Counted from the first letter of the stretch, positions 16,193 to 26,198 are shown. The stretch is 52,830 nucleotides of DNA from JAHDDH01 sp963922775 (GCA_963922775.1 CAWUJG010000007.1:1-52830); one strand, 5' to 3'. Translations and numbers: made by a program. Notes: a model not told the origin generated them from the letters alone.

Positions 16193-19100
16193 TTATCTTT
16201 TTTCTAATACAGCTATACTCCTTTCTTTCAACTCCTGAGCAGCATCCTCTAACTTTAAATATTTAGCCAAAGGAACAAAAAAATTCAAAGTTTCAGTTGC
16301 TTTTTTTTGTTGACTTTCCAAAGATTTTACATGTAATGTTCTCATATTATGTAATCTATCTGCTAATTTGACATATAAAATACGTTTATCTTTAACATCT
16401 AATAAAGTAGAAATATTTTCGAATTTTGTTAAACTAATTTTTGAAAAAATATCCTTTTTACTTTCTAAATGTGTTAAACCATTTACAATATTAGATACAG
16501 AATCACCAAAGTAAAGAGAAATACTCTCTAAAAGCATAGCAGTATCTTCTACAGTATCATGTAATAAAGCCGCTAAAATAGTTTCTTCTTCTTGGTTATA
16601 ATCCAAAACTATTTGTGCTACAGCTATCGGATGTAAATAAAATGGTTCTCCTGATTTTCTTTTTTCTGAACCATGATAGTACTTAATCAGTTCTAATGCA
16701 TTTTTTACTTTTTTGAGATCTACTTTACTTTTTTCTTCTATACTTTTTAGCAATAATTTTTCTTGTGCTTGTGCTCCTGGATAGTGATCATTGGCACGCT
16801 CAAGAGAACTCCCTAACTGCATTTGATCATCATTCATAGACTTAGGACGCACCTCATTTAAATTAAGAGGAAGAATATAAATGTGAGTAGCATCATGAAT
16901 TGATGATAAACTTGTATAGCCATAATGAGCTTTAGTAATTTTTTGGTTATTATGCATTAACAGTGTATATATATCTTCTGTTAAAGGCGCATTTTTACAC
17001 TGAAATATACCTGAATAGCTTGGAGATAATGTGATAATATTTTTTTCTTGTGTAAACACAATACCTATAGCTGGTATCTTTTTCTTATAGTCTTTACCTA
17101 CTGATGGAATAGCGTAGGTTAGCATTGTATCTTGAAGAATAAGTTGTATTATATTATTATTTTCACTGCGCTGAGATAATAACTTTACCGCATTATTGAG
17201 CAATTTATCTATGTATTTTGGGTCGCAAGTAATGGATTGGGATTTAGTGTTGACTTGAGCCTGTATTTTTATATTTTGTATTTTTAATTTTTCTTGCAGT
17301 TGATCTAATATGGACTGAATATTTATAGTTTTTACATCAAGTTGAAGATAGTCTAATGCTCTACTTTCTATTCTTTCTAAGGTTACTGCCATAGGAATCA
17401 AAGTTTCTTCTAGCTTTTCTAAACTTTTATCCATAGATTCTTCATCTTGTTTTTCTTTACGTAAAGACTTAATCATTTTTGCTATTTCTGGTAATTTTTT
17501 GATATTAGCTTGTTGTAGCGTTTTAATAATGCCTATTTTTTCTTTAAAGGTAGATAGAAGTTCTTGAGTATTTTCTTGATCTTTTTCCTGTAATTGTTGA
17601 TGATTGAATGTAAGATCATCATAGGTTTTTTGTCTTCTCCTGGCAAAAAGTAGACCGATGGTTGTGGAGAAAAGGATTGTATAAATAAGGGTATAAAGTG
17701 TATCACTATCTGGGGTAATAATAGGCATTCCTATTACATATTTATAGCTTATGATTGCCAAAAATATGCCTAAAAAGGATAGAATGAAAAAGGTAATCCA
17801 ATCAGTGAGAACAATTAAAAGCATAATTGCTAAAGCAACATTCAATAACCATTCTATAGTACTTCCTTCTAAAAAGAATAGAAAAGTAGTGGTAAAAGAT
17901 AGACAGTATAAAATCGTAAAATGGTAAAAAGTAGAAAAATATGGAATAAATCTTAAAGGCCAATAGGATTTTAACAATAATCCTATACACAAAATAGCAC
18001 CAAAAATTTTCACATTCAATACCCAAACATATGTTGACGGATTACCATAACTATGCATAAAAAAGGGCAACATATAGTTAAAAGCAATAAAAAGACCAAA
18101 TGCTATAGGATTTGATCCATATTTTTTAACTTTTTGATGAGAATAATGTAAAATATTTTTAGGAGTAGGGAAATAAGATAAAAAACAATTCCAAGATATT
18201 TTTGGTTTCCAAATAGTTTCTTTTATGGATGAACTATTTCTGTTTATAATGACAAATCCTTTATTTTGTATACAAGAAGTAATAACAAAGGCAATACCAT
18301 TAAAAAATAAGCTTAAAAAAACAATAGCATCTTTACTTTTAGATTTATAAAAATTAACAGAAACATCAAATATTATTATAGCAAAAAAAAATCCTATTAC
18401 TGATCCAATAATAGCCATAATTAAGGTTTGAATGTTAGACTTTACACCTAGTATTCCTGCAATAAATGGTATCATAATTATACTTAGTATAGTTCTAGAA
18501 TAGAAAAGCATTTGGTGAGTATGCAGACTAAAAATTGCTATAATGATAGCCAATAATCCAATAAAAAAAGTAATAATTTTTATTGTTTTAACTTCATTGA
18601 TTTTTTGATAGATAGGCTTTATAATATCATGTACAATTAAAATACCTGCCGAATTTAAAAAAGAATCTGCAGTAGACATAATAACAGCAAATAAACCAGC
18701 AATCAAAATGCCTTGTAAAATAGGAGGAAAAAGATTGGTAATAAGATGAGGAATTACAGTTTTAGCTTGAATAGTAGGATATAGTATAAAAGCACCAACC
18801 CCAATCAACATAATCATAATTCTAAAAAATGCATAAAAAGAAAAACTGGTCAAAAACATATAACGTACTTTTTTTGCATTATTTAACATAAGAATTCGTT
18901 GAAGAATAGGAGGATATAATAATACTATAGGGCAAAATAAACCCCATAACAATGAAGATCCTATTTTTTGTAGGAATTTTGGATGGGAAAAAAATAGTAA
19001 TTTTTCTGGATTAGTTAAAGCTATTTTTCTAAAAATAGCTTTAATACCACCTGCATCATAAGTAACTTTATTAGTAATCAAACTTATAATAACTACCAAA

Positions 19101-19657
19101 GCAATAAACTGCAATACATCTGTAATGGCTACAGATTTAATACCTCCCATAGAAGAATATAAAACTAAAATTATGCCAGCAATACAAATAAAATGAAAAG
19201 AAGAGATCTTAAAAAAAGAACTGCCTATATATCCTAAAGCCCAAATTTGACTACCAACTATAAAAATAGAAAATACTAATCCTATAATACCCGTACCAAT
19301 TTTTGCATATTTACCATATAAAATTTCCATTATATCACCTAAAGTCATACTATGTTGAAAACGAGATATAAATTTAGACGTAAATAATAAAACACCAATA
19401 ATAAAAGAAATAAAGGTACCTATAGTGACAGCAGATACAACACCATTAAAATATATTGCTGCTGGCAAACCAGTTATACTATTACCCCCTATATATGTTG
19501 CTAAAAACGTCATAGTTAATACTCCTATTCCTAATTTTTTATTTGCAATAGCATATTCTCTAATATCTTTAATACCTCTTCCAGCCCAGAGACCTACAAT
19601 AAGGGTAATAGCTAAAAAAATAGCAACAATAAAAAAGTCAATATTAAAGTAATCCAT
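16193..19657 (-). CDS. Na+/solute symporter - kinase-like - SpoT HD hydrolase fusion
   Basis: The protein has 1154 residues. Residues 1 to about 480 are an SSS-family sodium/solute symporter with about 13 membrane segments (for example LATYIGGNSITGLPAAIYFNG; FAVIMSTADSFLNSAG is the typical SSS signature). Residues of about 510-680 are a second membrane module. A coiled coil follows, then a region of about 790-930 resembling a degenerate histidine-kinase ATPase domain (CDPKYIDKLLNNAVKLL as the N box; no clear phospho-acceptor His or G boxes). From about 956 to the end is a RelA/SpoT HD hydrolase with all metal and catalytic residues: His1009, His1033-Asp1034, Glu1037-Asp1038, Asp1100 and Asn1104 (LADRLHNMRTL). 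No synthetase domain is present. It resembles CbrA-type transporter-sensors with a ppGpp hydrolase output added. It is divergent from asd. Confidence 0.88.
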   Translation of the reverse strand: MDYFNIDFFIVAIFLAITLIVGLWAGRGIKDIREYAIANKKLGIGVLTMTFLATYIGGNSITGLPAAIYFNGVVSAVTIGTFISFIIGVLLFTSKFISRFQHSMTLGDIMEILYGKYAKIGTGIIGLVFSIFIVGSQIWALGYIGSSFFKISSFHFICIAGIILVLYSSMGGIKSVAITDVLQFIALVVIISLITNKVTYDAGGIKAIFRKIALTNPEKLLFFSHPKFLQKIGSSLLWGLFCPIVLLYPPILQRILMLNNAKKVRYMFLTSFSFYAFFRIMIMLIGVGAFILYPTIQAKTVIPHLITNLFPPILQGILIAGLFAVIMSTADSFLNSAGILIVHDIIKPIYQKINEVKTIKIITFFIGLLAIIIAIFSLHTHQMLFYSRTILSIIMIPFIAGILGVKSNIQTLIMAIIGSVIGFFFAIIIFDVSVNFYKSKSKDAIVFLSLFFNGIAFVITSCIQNKGFVIINRNSSSIKETIWKPKISWNCFLSYFPTPKNILHYSHQKVKKYGSNPIAFGLFIAFNYMLPFFMHSYGNPSTYVWVLNVKIFGAILCIGLLLKSYWPLRFIPYFSTFYHFTILYCLSFTTTFLFFLEGSTIEWLLNVALAIMLLIVLTDWITFFILSFLGIFLAIISYKYVIGMPIITPDSDTLYTLIYTILFSTTIGLLFARRRQKTYDDLTFNHQQLQEKDQENTQELLSTFKEKIGIIKTLQQANIKKLPEIAKMIKSLRKEKQDEESMDKSLEKLEETLIPMAVTLERIESRALDYLQLDVKTINIQSILDQLQEKLKIQNIKIQAQVNTKSQSITCDPKYIDKLLNNAVKLLSQRSENNNIIQLILQDTMLTYAIPSVGKDYKKKIPAIGIVFTQEKNIITLSPSYSGIFQCKNAPLTEDIYTLLMHNNQKITKAHYGYTSLSSIHDATHIYILPLNLNEVRPKSMNDDQMQLGSSLERANDHYPGAQAQEKLLLKSIEEKSKVDLKKVKNALELIKYYHGSEKRKSGEPFYLHPIAVAQIVLDYNQEEETILAALLHDTVEDTAMLLESISLYFGDSVSNIVNGLTHLESKKDIFSKISLTKFENISTLLDVKDKRILYVKLADRLHNMRTLHVKSLESQQKKATETLNFFVPLAKYLKLEDAAQELKERSIAVLEKR

Positions 19658-19928
19658 AATTTAAAGGTCTAATATTTGTTTATAACAATAAAATATAAAT
19701 ATTAAAAATCAGAAAAAGATAATAAAAAAATAGGTGAAAAATTATTAATATAGATTATATTTTTTTTGTATTTGTAACAACAAATATTCAAGTCATACAA
19801 TATAATAATACGCTTCTTATATTTTTATTATATATTTAATAATTCAGTATCTAATTCCGATAAATTTTTTCAGATAAATAACTCTTAATTATTAGAGTAA
19901 ACTATTTTATACAGCAACTTTTCAAAAA

Positions 19929-20915
19929 ATGAATCTAGCCATAATAGGTGTTACCGGTTTAGTAGGACGTATGGTACTTAACATACTCCAAAAAAAAAAT
20001 ATAAATATAACAAAACTATGGCCAGTAGCATCGTCAAAATCTGTAGGAACAACCATAACCTATAGAGGAAAAAAACAAGCTATAATTACTATAGAAGAAG
20101 TTATAGAGCAAAACATAGATGTAATAATATTTGCTGCTGCAGCATCCTTATCTTTAAAATGGATACCACATTTTATACAAAAAAAAATTATAGTAATAGA
20201 TAACTCTTCTGCTTGGCGTATGTACGAAAATTGTCTATTAATAGTACCAGAAGTAAATGGTCATCTTATAAATAAATATTCTACTCTTATTTCCAACCCC
20301 AATTGCAGTGTCATTCCTTTGGTAATAGTATTACATGCTATACAAGGCATAAATACTATAAAAAGCGTTATAGTATCTACATACCAATCTGTTACTGGAA
20401 GCGGACAAAAGGGCTTAGATCAGCTAATAGCAGAAAGAAAAGGTGAAAAAACAAAAAAAGCCTATCCCTACCCTATTGACTTGAACCTTATACCACATAT
20501 AGATACATTTTTAGACAATGGATATACCAAAGAAGAAATGAAGGTAATTAATGAAACTAAAAAAATTTTACTTCATAAAACATTAGAAATTACATCCACA
20601 GCTGTTCGCGTACCCACTATAGGTGGACATGCCTTAGCAGTAACCATAACCTTTGAGCATACTTTTCAACTAGAGAACATAAAAAAGACATTAAAAAATA
20701 CACCTGGCATTATAGTACACAATAAAAATACACATCCCACATACCCTATGCCTTGGAGTGTAGAAGGAAAAGATGAAGTGTTTGTAGGAAGAATAAGAAA
20801 AGCTTTTGACCAAGAAAATGCCCTACATGTATGGATTGTTGCAGACAATTTAAGAAAAGGTGCAGCTACAAATGCTATACAAATATTACAAATAGTAAAA
20901 AAATTACTCAATTAA
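19929..20915 (+). CDS. asd: Aspartate-semialdehyde dehydrogenase
   Basis: It reduces aspartyl phosphate to aspartate semialdehyde with NADPH, feeding diaminopimelate (cell wall), lysine, threonine and methionine synthesis. The 328 residues start with the nucleotide-binding loop IGVTGLVGRMVL and contain the catalytic cysteine in ISNPNCSVIPL near residue 129, the GSGQKGLDQL loop near residue 158, and the R-x-P-x-x-x-G-H substrate site (RVPTIGGHA). In a symbiont it most likely serves murein DAP, which agrees with the retained ftsQAZ genes. Its stop directly abuts the stop of the convergent permease gene, with no room for a terminator. Confidence 0.95.
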   Translation: MNLAIIGVTGLVGRMVLNILQKKNINITKLWPVASSKSVGTTITYRGKKQAIITIEEVIEQNIDVIIFAAAASLSLKWIPHFIQKKIIVIDNSSAWRMYENCLLIVPEVNGHLINKYSTLISNPNCSVIPLVIVLHAIQGINTIKSVIVSTYQSVTGSGQKGLDQLIAERKGEKTKKAYPYPIDLNLIPHIDTFLDNGYTKEEMKVINETKKILLHKTLEITSTAVRVPTIGGHALAVTITFEHTFQLENIKKTLKNTPGIIVHNKNTHPTYPMPWSVEGKDEVFVGRIRKAFDQENALHVWIVADNLRKGAATNAIQILQIVKKLLN

Positions 20916-21806
20916 TTAAAAAGATAACTGTTGCTTTCCATATCTTGTTAAGATATAAGTAGAAATAATAATAATTACACTACCTATTATAGTATACATT
21001 GTAGGTATTTCCTGAAAGCATAACCATCCTATAATTATACCGAATAATAATCTACTGTACTCAAAAGGAGCTACAAAAGCAGGATAGGTATATTTTATAG
21101 CTTGAATAGTAGTATAATTTTTCCAAAAAGCTAAAACACTTATAATAAACAATAGACTTAAATTTTTAAAATTTATATTTTGCCAAAAAGGTATGCCTAA
21201 TATTGCTGTAAAAAATGTTATTGCAAGACTATTGTATAAAATTATAGTAGATGTATTTACATGTTTAGAAAGTAACTTAGTTATATGCATATTGCATGCT
21301 ACCAGTATATTTGCCAAAATAGATGTCAGTATACTCCAAGAAAAACTTATTTCACCTGGATTTAAAATACAAATTACACCTACATATCCCACCAATATGC
21401 TAATCCAAGTAAACTTGTTGACATGATAGTTAAAAAAAATAAGTGATAACACAGTAGTGAAAAGTGGGCCTGTCATACCTAAAGCTGTAGCAAAAGCTAC
21501 AGGTAAATTTCTATAAGTATAGTATGTACAAAACATAGCACCCAAAGATATCACTATCCTTAAGAGATGAAGCTTTTTATATTGAATATTTTTAACCTTT
21601 ATATGATGTTTTTTTATGCTAAAAATAATAAAGAGTAGGCTAAAAAAATTTCTAAAAAAAATCAATACTATAGTAGATATATCATCATCTATACTCTTAG
21701 CTATAGCCATTATGAAGCTTAGAAGCAGTGCTGATAGCAGAGCAAAAAATGCACTTTTTATGATACTAATATGCAAGTCAGATATATTATTTCTTTTGTA
21801 ATACAA
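20916..21806 (-). CDS. DMT-superfamily permease (EamA type)
   Basis: The 296 residues form about ten membrane segments in two EamA-like halves. The hallmark stretch YTYRNLPVAFATALGMTGPLF near residue 95 and WLCFQEIPTMYTIIGSVIII near the end are typical of drug/metabolite transporters. Relatives in other intracellular bacteria import S-adenosylmethionine or other nucleotides and amino acids, but the substrate cannot be read from the sequence. Its start overlaps the end of the upstream methyltransferase gene by 20 bp, which suggests translational coupling. If it imports SAM it would supply the methyl donor, but the methyltransferase appears to be exported, so this link is weak. Confidence 0.8.
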   Translation of the reverse strand: MYYKRNNISDLHISIIKSAFFALLSALLLSFIMAIAKSIDDDISTIVLIFFRNFFSLLFIIFSIKKHHIKVKNIQYKKLHLLRIVISLGAMFCTYYTYRNLPVAFATALGMTGPLFTTVLSLIFFNYHVNKFTWISILVGYVGVICILNPGEISFSWSILTSILANILVACNMHITKLLSKHVNTSTIILYNSLAITFFTAILGIPFWQNINFKNLSLLFIISVLAFWKNYTTIQAIKYTYPAFVAPFEYSRLLFGIIIGWLCFQEIPTMYTIIGSVIIIISTYILTRYGKQQLSF

Positions 21807-22848
21807 ATAAGTACATGCTTCTTTTATGTGTAGTTAGTATATTTACTATTTTAAAATTATATAAAATTTCCCAACCATTTACACAATATGAATGAAATTT
21901 TCTAGATGTAGCAACATGATACAGCTGTCCTTTTTTCATAGTATATGTATTGTTTTCAAAAACAATGTGTTGATCTTGAGTAGGATAGACATAGGTCTTT
22001 AAGTAATCAGCATCCCTTTCTTTATATTTTTCTCTAACGTATTTTATTTTAAAATGATCTGGGTTTAAATTTTTTAGATTATAATATGCTTTAAAAAATC
22101 TTATAATATTTAACAATAAAAGATCATTATATTCGCTTTGATAGATATCTAATATAGATTTTTCATCCTGGCTACAGTCTAAAGTAACCAACATATAATC
22201 TCCTGACAGAAGTATTTCACTTATACCTTTTAAAATTTTTTCTCTACTTTTTTCATCAAAACTACCTATAGTGTTGCCTAAAAAAAGTATACACTTATTT
22301 TTTATGTGCATATTTTTCAAAAACTCCATATCACTTTGCTTGTTTAAGGAAGCTATCATACCAGAACTAGGTATATGAGGAAATTTTTTATGTATTATAT
22401 TTGCTGAATCAAGAGCATATTCTGAACAAATATCAAAAGCTAGATAAGATTGAAAATGAGTTAGAGTATTTAATATAGGTAATGTTTTTTGTTTTAGTTT
22501 ATTAACAGGATCAGGGATAATATCAATAATATTTGGATTATTTTTAAGAAATCTTGCTAATTTGAGCTTGTTATTGTGAATAATTTTTATTTCTTCATCA
22601 AATAATTTATAAAATTTATGCAATTCCATAAATTGAGCATAGTAATCACGTCCTTTATCAACATAGTACATATATTCAATAAGGTTACCATTGCCTTTAT
22701 CTTTTAATAATGTTAAAAAATCTTTTTTAACTTTTTCGCTATCTAATTTTAGCTTTTTTTTATTAATGTCTAATACATCCTTACCTATACAAGGAAGACT
22801 AAAAAATAAGTATGAAGATAAAAAAAAATATAAAATAGTATTTTTCAT
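21787..22848 (-). CDS. EgtD-like SAM-dependent methyltransferase with a signal peptide
   Basis: The 353 residues start with a hydrophobic segment (ILYFFLSSYLFFSLPCIG) that looks like a cleaved signal peptide. The rest resembles the histidine-specific methyltransferase family (EgtD, Methyltransf_33): residues of about 135-155 form the SAM-binding region, and CILFLGNTIGSFDEKSREKIL near residue 195 is the family hallmark (fLGstIGNf). A later part ending in WEILYNFKIVNILTTHKRS is the usual C-terminal strand arrangement. The canonical cytoplasmic family trimethylates histidine for ergothioneine, but no egtB is seen. An exported SAM enzyme would only work in the host cytoplasm, so it could be a secreted effector. 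It lies upstream of and overlaps the DMT permease gene. Confidence 0.7.
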   Translation of the reverse strand: MKNTILYFFLSSYLFFSLPCIGKDVLDINKKKLKLDSEKVKKDFLTLLKDKGNGNLIEYMYYVDKGRDYYAQFMELHKFYKLFDEEIKIIHNNKLKLARFLKNNPNIIDIIPDPVNKLKQKTLPILNTLTHFQSYLAFDICSEYALDSANIIHKKFPHIPSSGMIASLNKQSDMEFLKNMHIKNKCILFLGNTIGSFDEKSREKILKGISEILLSGDYMLVTLDCSQDEKSILDIYQSEYNDLLLLNIIRFFKAYYNLKNLNPDHFKIKYVREKYKERDADYLKTYVYPTQDQHIVFENNTYTMKKGQLYHVATSRKFHSYCVNGWEILYNFKIVNILTTHKRSMYLFVLQKK

Positions 22849-22942
22849 TTTATAAATAAAATTTATGGTTATTAATAATAATTTTTATGTTTATATTTAA
22901 TATTGTAAAATATAAGTTTCAAGATACTTAATTTCGTTTAAA

Positions 22943-23500
22943 TTGAAAATAAATCCACCTATTATTTTAGGTATAGATCCAGGAACACATTTTTTAGGAT
23001 ATGGCGTAGTTTCTTATCAAGAAAAAAACTTTTTCATACAAAAATATGGAGCACTATCCCTTAGTAGATATAAAACAATATCTGAAAAATTTCAGTACAT
23101 ATATCAAAAAATTACCTTATTGTTAAATGATTTTTCTTGTACAGCTATAGCCATGGAAGATTCTTTTTATGGAAAAAATGCACAGTCTATGTTGAAACTA
23201 GGTAGAATACAAGGTTTAATGTTAGGTTTAGCCATAAAAAAAAATATTCCAATAATTATTTATGCACCTAAAAAAATTAAAAAAGCTATTACTGGTAATG
23301 GCAATGCTTCAAAAATACAAGTAGCACATATGGTACAAAAAATATGTCAAGTACAGATATCCTTTAATCACCTTGATGCTTCAGATGCTTTGGCTACTGC
23401 CATCTGTCATGCTTATCAAAGTTTACCCAATGTACAAAGTCTACAAAAATTTTCTTCTTGGCAAGCATGGGCAAAGGCAAAGGGTTATGATGTAGTCTAA
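22943..23500 (+). CDS. ruvC: Holliday junction resolvase RuvC
   Basis: A dimeric endonuclease that cuts four-way junctions made in recombination. The 185 residues begin at a TTG codon. Acidic catalytic residues are visible: Asp in ILGIDPGTHFLGYG near residue 11, Glu in IAMEDSFYGKNAQS near residue 71, and the HLDASDALATAICHA pair near residue 145. There is no upstream ATG in frame, so the TTG start is favoured. Length is slightly longer than E. coli RuvC (173). It is followed by a bidirectional hairpin (23547-23569) before the convergent cyclo-ligase gene. RuvA/B are not in this window. Confidence 0.94.
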   Translation: MKINPPIILGIDPGTHFLGYGVVSYQEKNFFIQKYGALSLSRYKTISEKFQYIYQKITLLLNDFSCTAIAMEDSFYGKNAQSMLKLGRIQGLMLGLAIKKNIPIIIYAPKKIKKAITGNGNASKIQVAHMVQKICQVQISFNHLDASDALATAICHAYQSLPNVQSLQKFSSWQAWAKAKGYDVV

Positions 23501-23546
23501 TAATAACCATTAAGGATATTTTTATATAATGTTATAAATTAGATCA

Positions 23547-23569
23547 TATGCCTTACTTAAGAAGGCATA
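23547..23569. terminator. Bidirectional hairpin between ruvC and the cyclo-ligase gene
   Basis: TATGCCTT (23547-23554) and AAGGCATA (23562-23569) form a perfect 8-bp stem with a 7-nt loop (ACTTAAG) between two convergent genes. Confidence 0.6.
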
Positions 23570-23642
23570 ATCTATGCTATAAAAATAGAATTAGATAACT
23601 ATCGAATAAAAAATATAATGGATATAATTATCCATTTATTAA

Positions 23643-24233
23643 CTAGAATGTATATATCTTTTCTGGTGTAATACAAAAATTCATAGCAACATCATGCACA
23701 TGCCTATCTGAAATATAAGATACCGGAGAAAAAAAAGAAAGACCTACTTTTAGAGTATTTAAGCTACATTTTTTTAGGAACCTATCATAATATCCCTTTC
23801 CATATCCTACACGATATCCTTGGGAATCGTATGCTAATAAAGGAAGTATTACAAGATCTATTTTTTTTATAGACACTTTATTACTAGATAAAGGCTCTAA
23901 AATATTCCACTTATTTTTTACCAACAGCGTATCTTTATAGTAATAATAATGGTTTAACGTATGCTGACATGCTATTTTAGGTACAGCAATATTTTTTTTT
24001 TCTTGCTGCAACCAATAAATAATAGGCCATGTATCTACTTCTTTGTATTGCAGAGCTGTAATATAAGTATGGATACAATGAATTTCAGCATACTTTTTAA
24101 AAAAATATTTAAAAAGTATTAATATTTTTCCATTGGCCTGGATATATTGTTGAGGAGATATATTTTTTCTCTTTATGCGGAAAAAATTTCTAATATCACT
24201 CTTGTTGTATATCATCTGGAGAGGTATGAGCAT
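23643..24233 (-). CDS. 5-formyltetrahydrofolate cyclo-ligase
   Basis: It converts 5-formyl-THF to 5,10-methenyl-THF using ATP, clearing an inhibitory folate form. The 196 residues show KRKNISPQQYIQ near the start, YKEVDTWPII near residue 63, and the family hallmark LLAYDSQGYRVGYGKGYYDR near residues 143-162. The first codon at 24233 overlaps the previous gene by 38 bp; the second Met at 24215 reduces this to 20 bp and is an equally good start. Together with the CADD-like gene it indicates an active folate pool. Confidence 0.9.
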   Translation of the reverse strand: MLIPLQMIYNKSDIRNFFRIKRKNISPQQYIQANGKILILFKYFFKKYAEIHCIHTYITALQYKEVDTWPIIYWLQQEKKNIAVPKIACQHTLNHYYYYKDTLLVKNKWNILEPLSSNKVSIKKIDLVILPLLAYDSQGYRVGYGKGYYDRFLKKCSLNTLKVGLSFFSPVSYISDRHVHDVAMNFCITPEKIYTF

Positions 24234-26175
24234 AAGCAGAAATATCTACTACAGTATAGGCTGTTCTTCTATTTAGATCACTTTTTTCTGGATCTGTATA
24301 CAGAGGTTTTGTTTTTCCCCATCCTTTATAAGTGAGCCTTTCCGATGAGATACCACCTTGTATAAGATAATGGTATACACACTTTGCTCTCTCTACAGAG
24401 AGCTGAAAATTATATGCTGCTGTGCCTACATCATCTGTGTGACCTTCTATTAAAACAGAAGTATGTGGATTTTGCTGCAAAAAAATAATGAGTTGATCTA
24501 AATCTTGCCTAGACTGCTCTTTTAAAATAGCTTGATCAAAATCGAAAAATACATTCTTTAAAATATTCGGTTTACCCACCTGGATAGGCTGTAAAGTAAT
24601 ATTGACATATTTTTGTAGAGAAGGGGAATCAAAGTGTGTTAAGTCAGCTTTAATACTATAAAAAAGATAGCCAGGATTTTGAAAATAGATATGATATTTT
24701 TTTCCATAATGTAACACAATAAAAAAATTACCATCTTCTTGGTCAGATTTAAGCTCTGCTACTTTCTCATTAGTTTGTGCATCATATACCGTAATATTAG
24801 CTACGATATCTTTTAAGCTATTCTTACATATTATTTTACCTTGTATATAATCTACAGGTATACAATTATTAAGGGGCTGATCAAAAGTACAAGTATAAAG
24901 ATAGCTATTATTATAAATATTACCCTGTCTTTTTCCATCTGCATAATATCCTTTTTTGCCATCTGCTGAAATAAATAAAGACAACTGATCTTTATGGTTA
25001 TTGATAGGATAACCTAAATTTTTCGGTTTTGTCCAAGTATTATTTATGTAATTGCTATAGTAAATATCAAATCCACCCATACCTATTCTTCCATTAGAAG
25101 AAAAAAAGAGTGTTTGTCCATTAGGATGAATAAAAGGAGAACATTCTTGTCCATGAGTATTAATTATAGGGCCCAAATTAGTAGCTCTAGACCAAGTGCC
25201 ATCTGCTTGTAATTTACTTTTCCAAATATCTTTTTCTCCATAATTTTCTTTTCTGTCTGATACAAAATAAAGTGTTTTTCCATCTGCAGATAAAGAAGGC
25301 TGCGATTCCCATCCATCAGAATTTATATTCGATCCTAAAGATTTTGGTTTAGTCCACACATTATTTTTTTTATAACTGATATACAAATCACAAATTTCTT
25401 TTCCTGACTTCTTTTTTTTTGAAGAAGTAAATATTATAGTCTTTCCATTAGCAGAAAGTGTACAAGTGCCTTCATTAGCATCTTTTGTATTAATTTTTTT
25501 TGAAATAGATATAGGCTTAGACCATTTTCCTTGATTATTTTTATAACTCACATAAATATTTTCTTTTCCTTTACCATTTTCTATAGCTGTAAAATAAATT
25601 ATTTTTTCATCTAAAGATAATATAGGAAAGTATTGTTCATCAAATTGGTTAAGTGGTGAAGTAAGTATAGTTTTAGTAACTTGTGTAGGATTTTGCTTTT
25701 GTGTTAAAGCAAAATGTATTTTCTTTTCTAAAATTTGTATAGATGTATTTTTATTATTTTTTTTATGGTAAGTGTTAAAAATACATAGTATATTTTTTGC
25801 CTCTTGATACATACCCATATAGTAATATTTTTGTGCCAAATTATGATAAATACTCTTTTTGTTATAGTATTTTTTAGACAACTGTCTTGTGCCTTGGTCT
25901 AATACATACAATACACTATTCAGCATATTTTGTATAGTATATATTTTTGCCATGAGCAAGTATACTTCTATAAACTGTTTATCTTGTGTAAGGGCTTTAT
26001 TTAAATTTTGAAGTGCTAAATGATATTTTTTTCTTACAAAATATTGTTCTGCTTGTTGATAATGATGAATAGCTATAGTAGAGGGAGTAGTATATTTAGA
26101 ATGAGTATAACTACTCATTAGTATACTACTCCCCCACAATATTAACCTTAATGTTAAATTCCATAGGCTTTTCAT
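24196..26175 (-). CDS. PorE-like outer-membrane protein: TPR, PD40 propeller, OmpA
   Basis: The 659 residues begin with a signal-peptide-like segment (LRLILWGSSILMSSYT). TPR helices follow (about 30-145), then a beta-propeller of PD40/WD40-like repeats (about 170-430; LSADGKTLYFVSDR, HPNGQTLFFSSNGRIGMGG), a CarboxypepD_reg-like beta domain (about 450-535) and a C-terminal OmpA domain (about 545-645; VLIEGHTDDVGTAAYNFQLS). The domain order is that of PorE of the type IX secretion system and of related Bacteroidota proteins. No other T9SS gene is visible, so it may be a general cell-wall-anchored OM scaffold. It is co-directional with, and overlaps, the cyclo-ligase gene. Confidence 0.85.
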   Translation of the reverse strand: MKSLWNLTLRLILWGSSILMSSYTHSKYTTPSTIAIHHYQQAEQYFVRKKYHLALQNLNKALTQDKQFIEVYLLMAKIYTIQNMLNSVLYVLDQGTRQLSKKYYNKKSIYHNLAQKYYYMGMYQEAKNILCIFNTYHKKNNKNTSIQILEKKIHFALTQKQNPTQVTKTILTSPLNQFDEQYFPILSLDEKIIYFTAIENGKGKENIYVSYKNNQGKWSKPISISKKINTKDANEGTCTLSANGKTIIFTSSKKKKSGKEICDLYISYKKNNVWTKPKSLGSNINSDGWESQPSLSADGKTLYFVSDRKENYGEKDIWKSKLQADGTWSRATNLGPIINTHGQECSPFIHPNGQTLFFSSNGRIGMGGFDIYYSNYINNTWTKPKNLGYPINNHKDQLSLFISADGKKGYYADGKRQGNIYNNSYLYTCTFDQPLNNCIPVDYIQGKIICKNSLKDIVANITVYDAQTNEKVAELKSDQEDGNFFIVLHYGKKYHIYFQNPGYLFYSIKADLTHFDSPSLQKYVNITLQPIQVGKPNILKNVFFDFDQAILKEQSRQDLDQLIIFLQQNPHTSVLIEGHTDDVGTAAYNFQLSVERAKCVYHYLIQGGISSERLTYKGWGKTKPLYTDPEKSDLNRRTAYTVVDISAYAHTSPDDIQQE

Positions 26176-26198
26176 AAAACATTTTTATTTATTTTTTA

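Noticed and set aside
20916..22848. Ergothioneine biosynthesis operon
   Set aside because: No egtB or egtC is adjacent, and the EgtD-like protein seems exported; the permease substrate is unknown.
24196..26175. Calling a type IX secretion system from the PorE-like protein
   Set aside because: Only one PorE-like gene is visible, and the same domain order occurs in general OM proteins; no porK/L/M/N or sprA is in the window.
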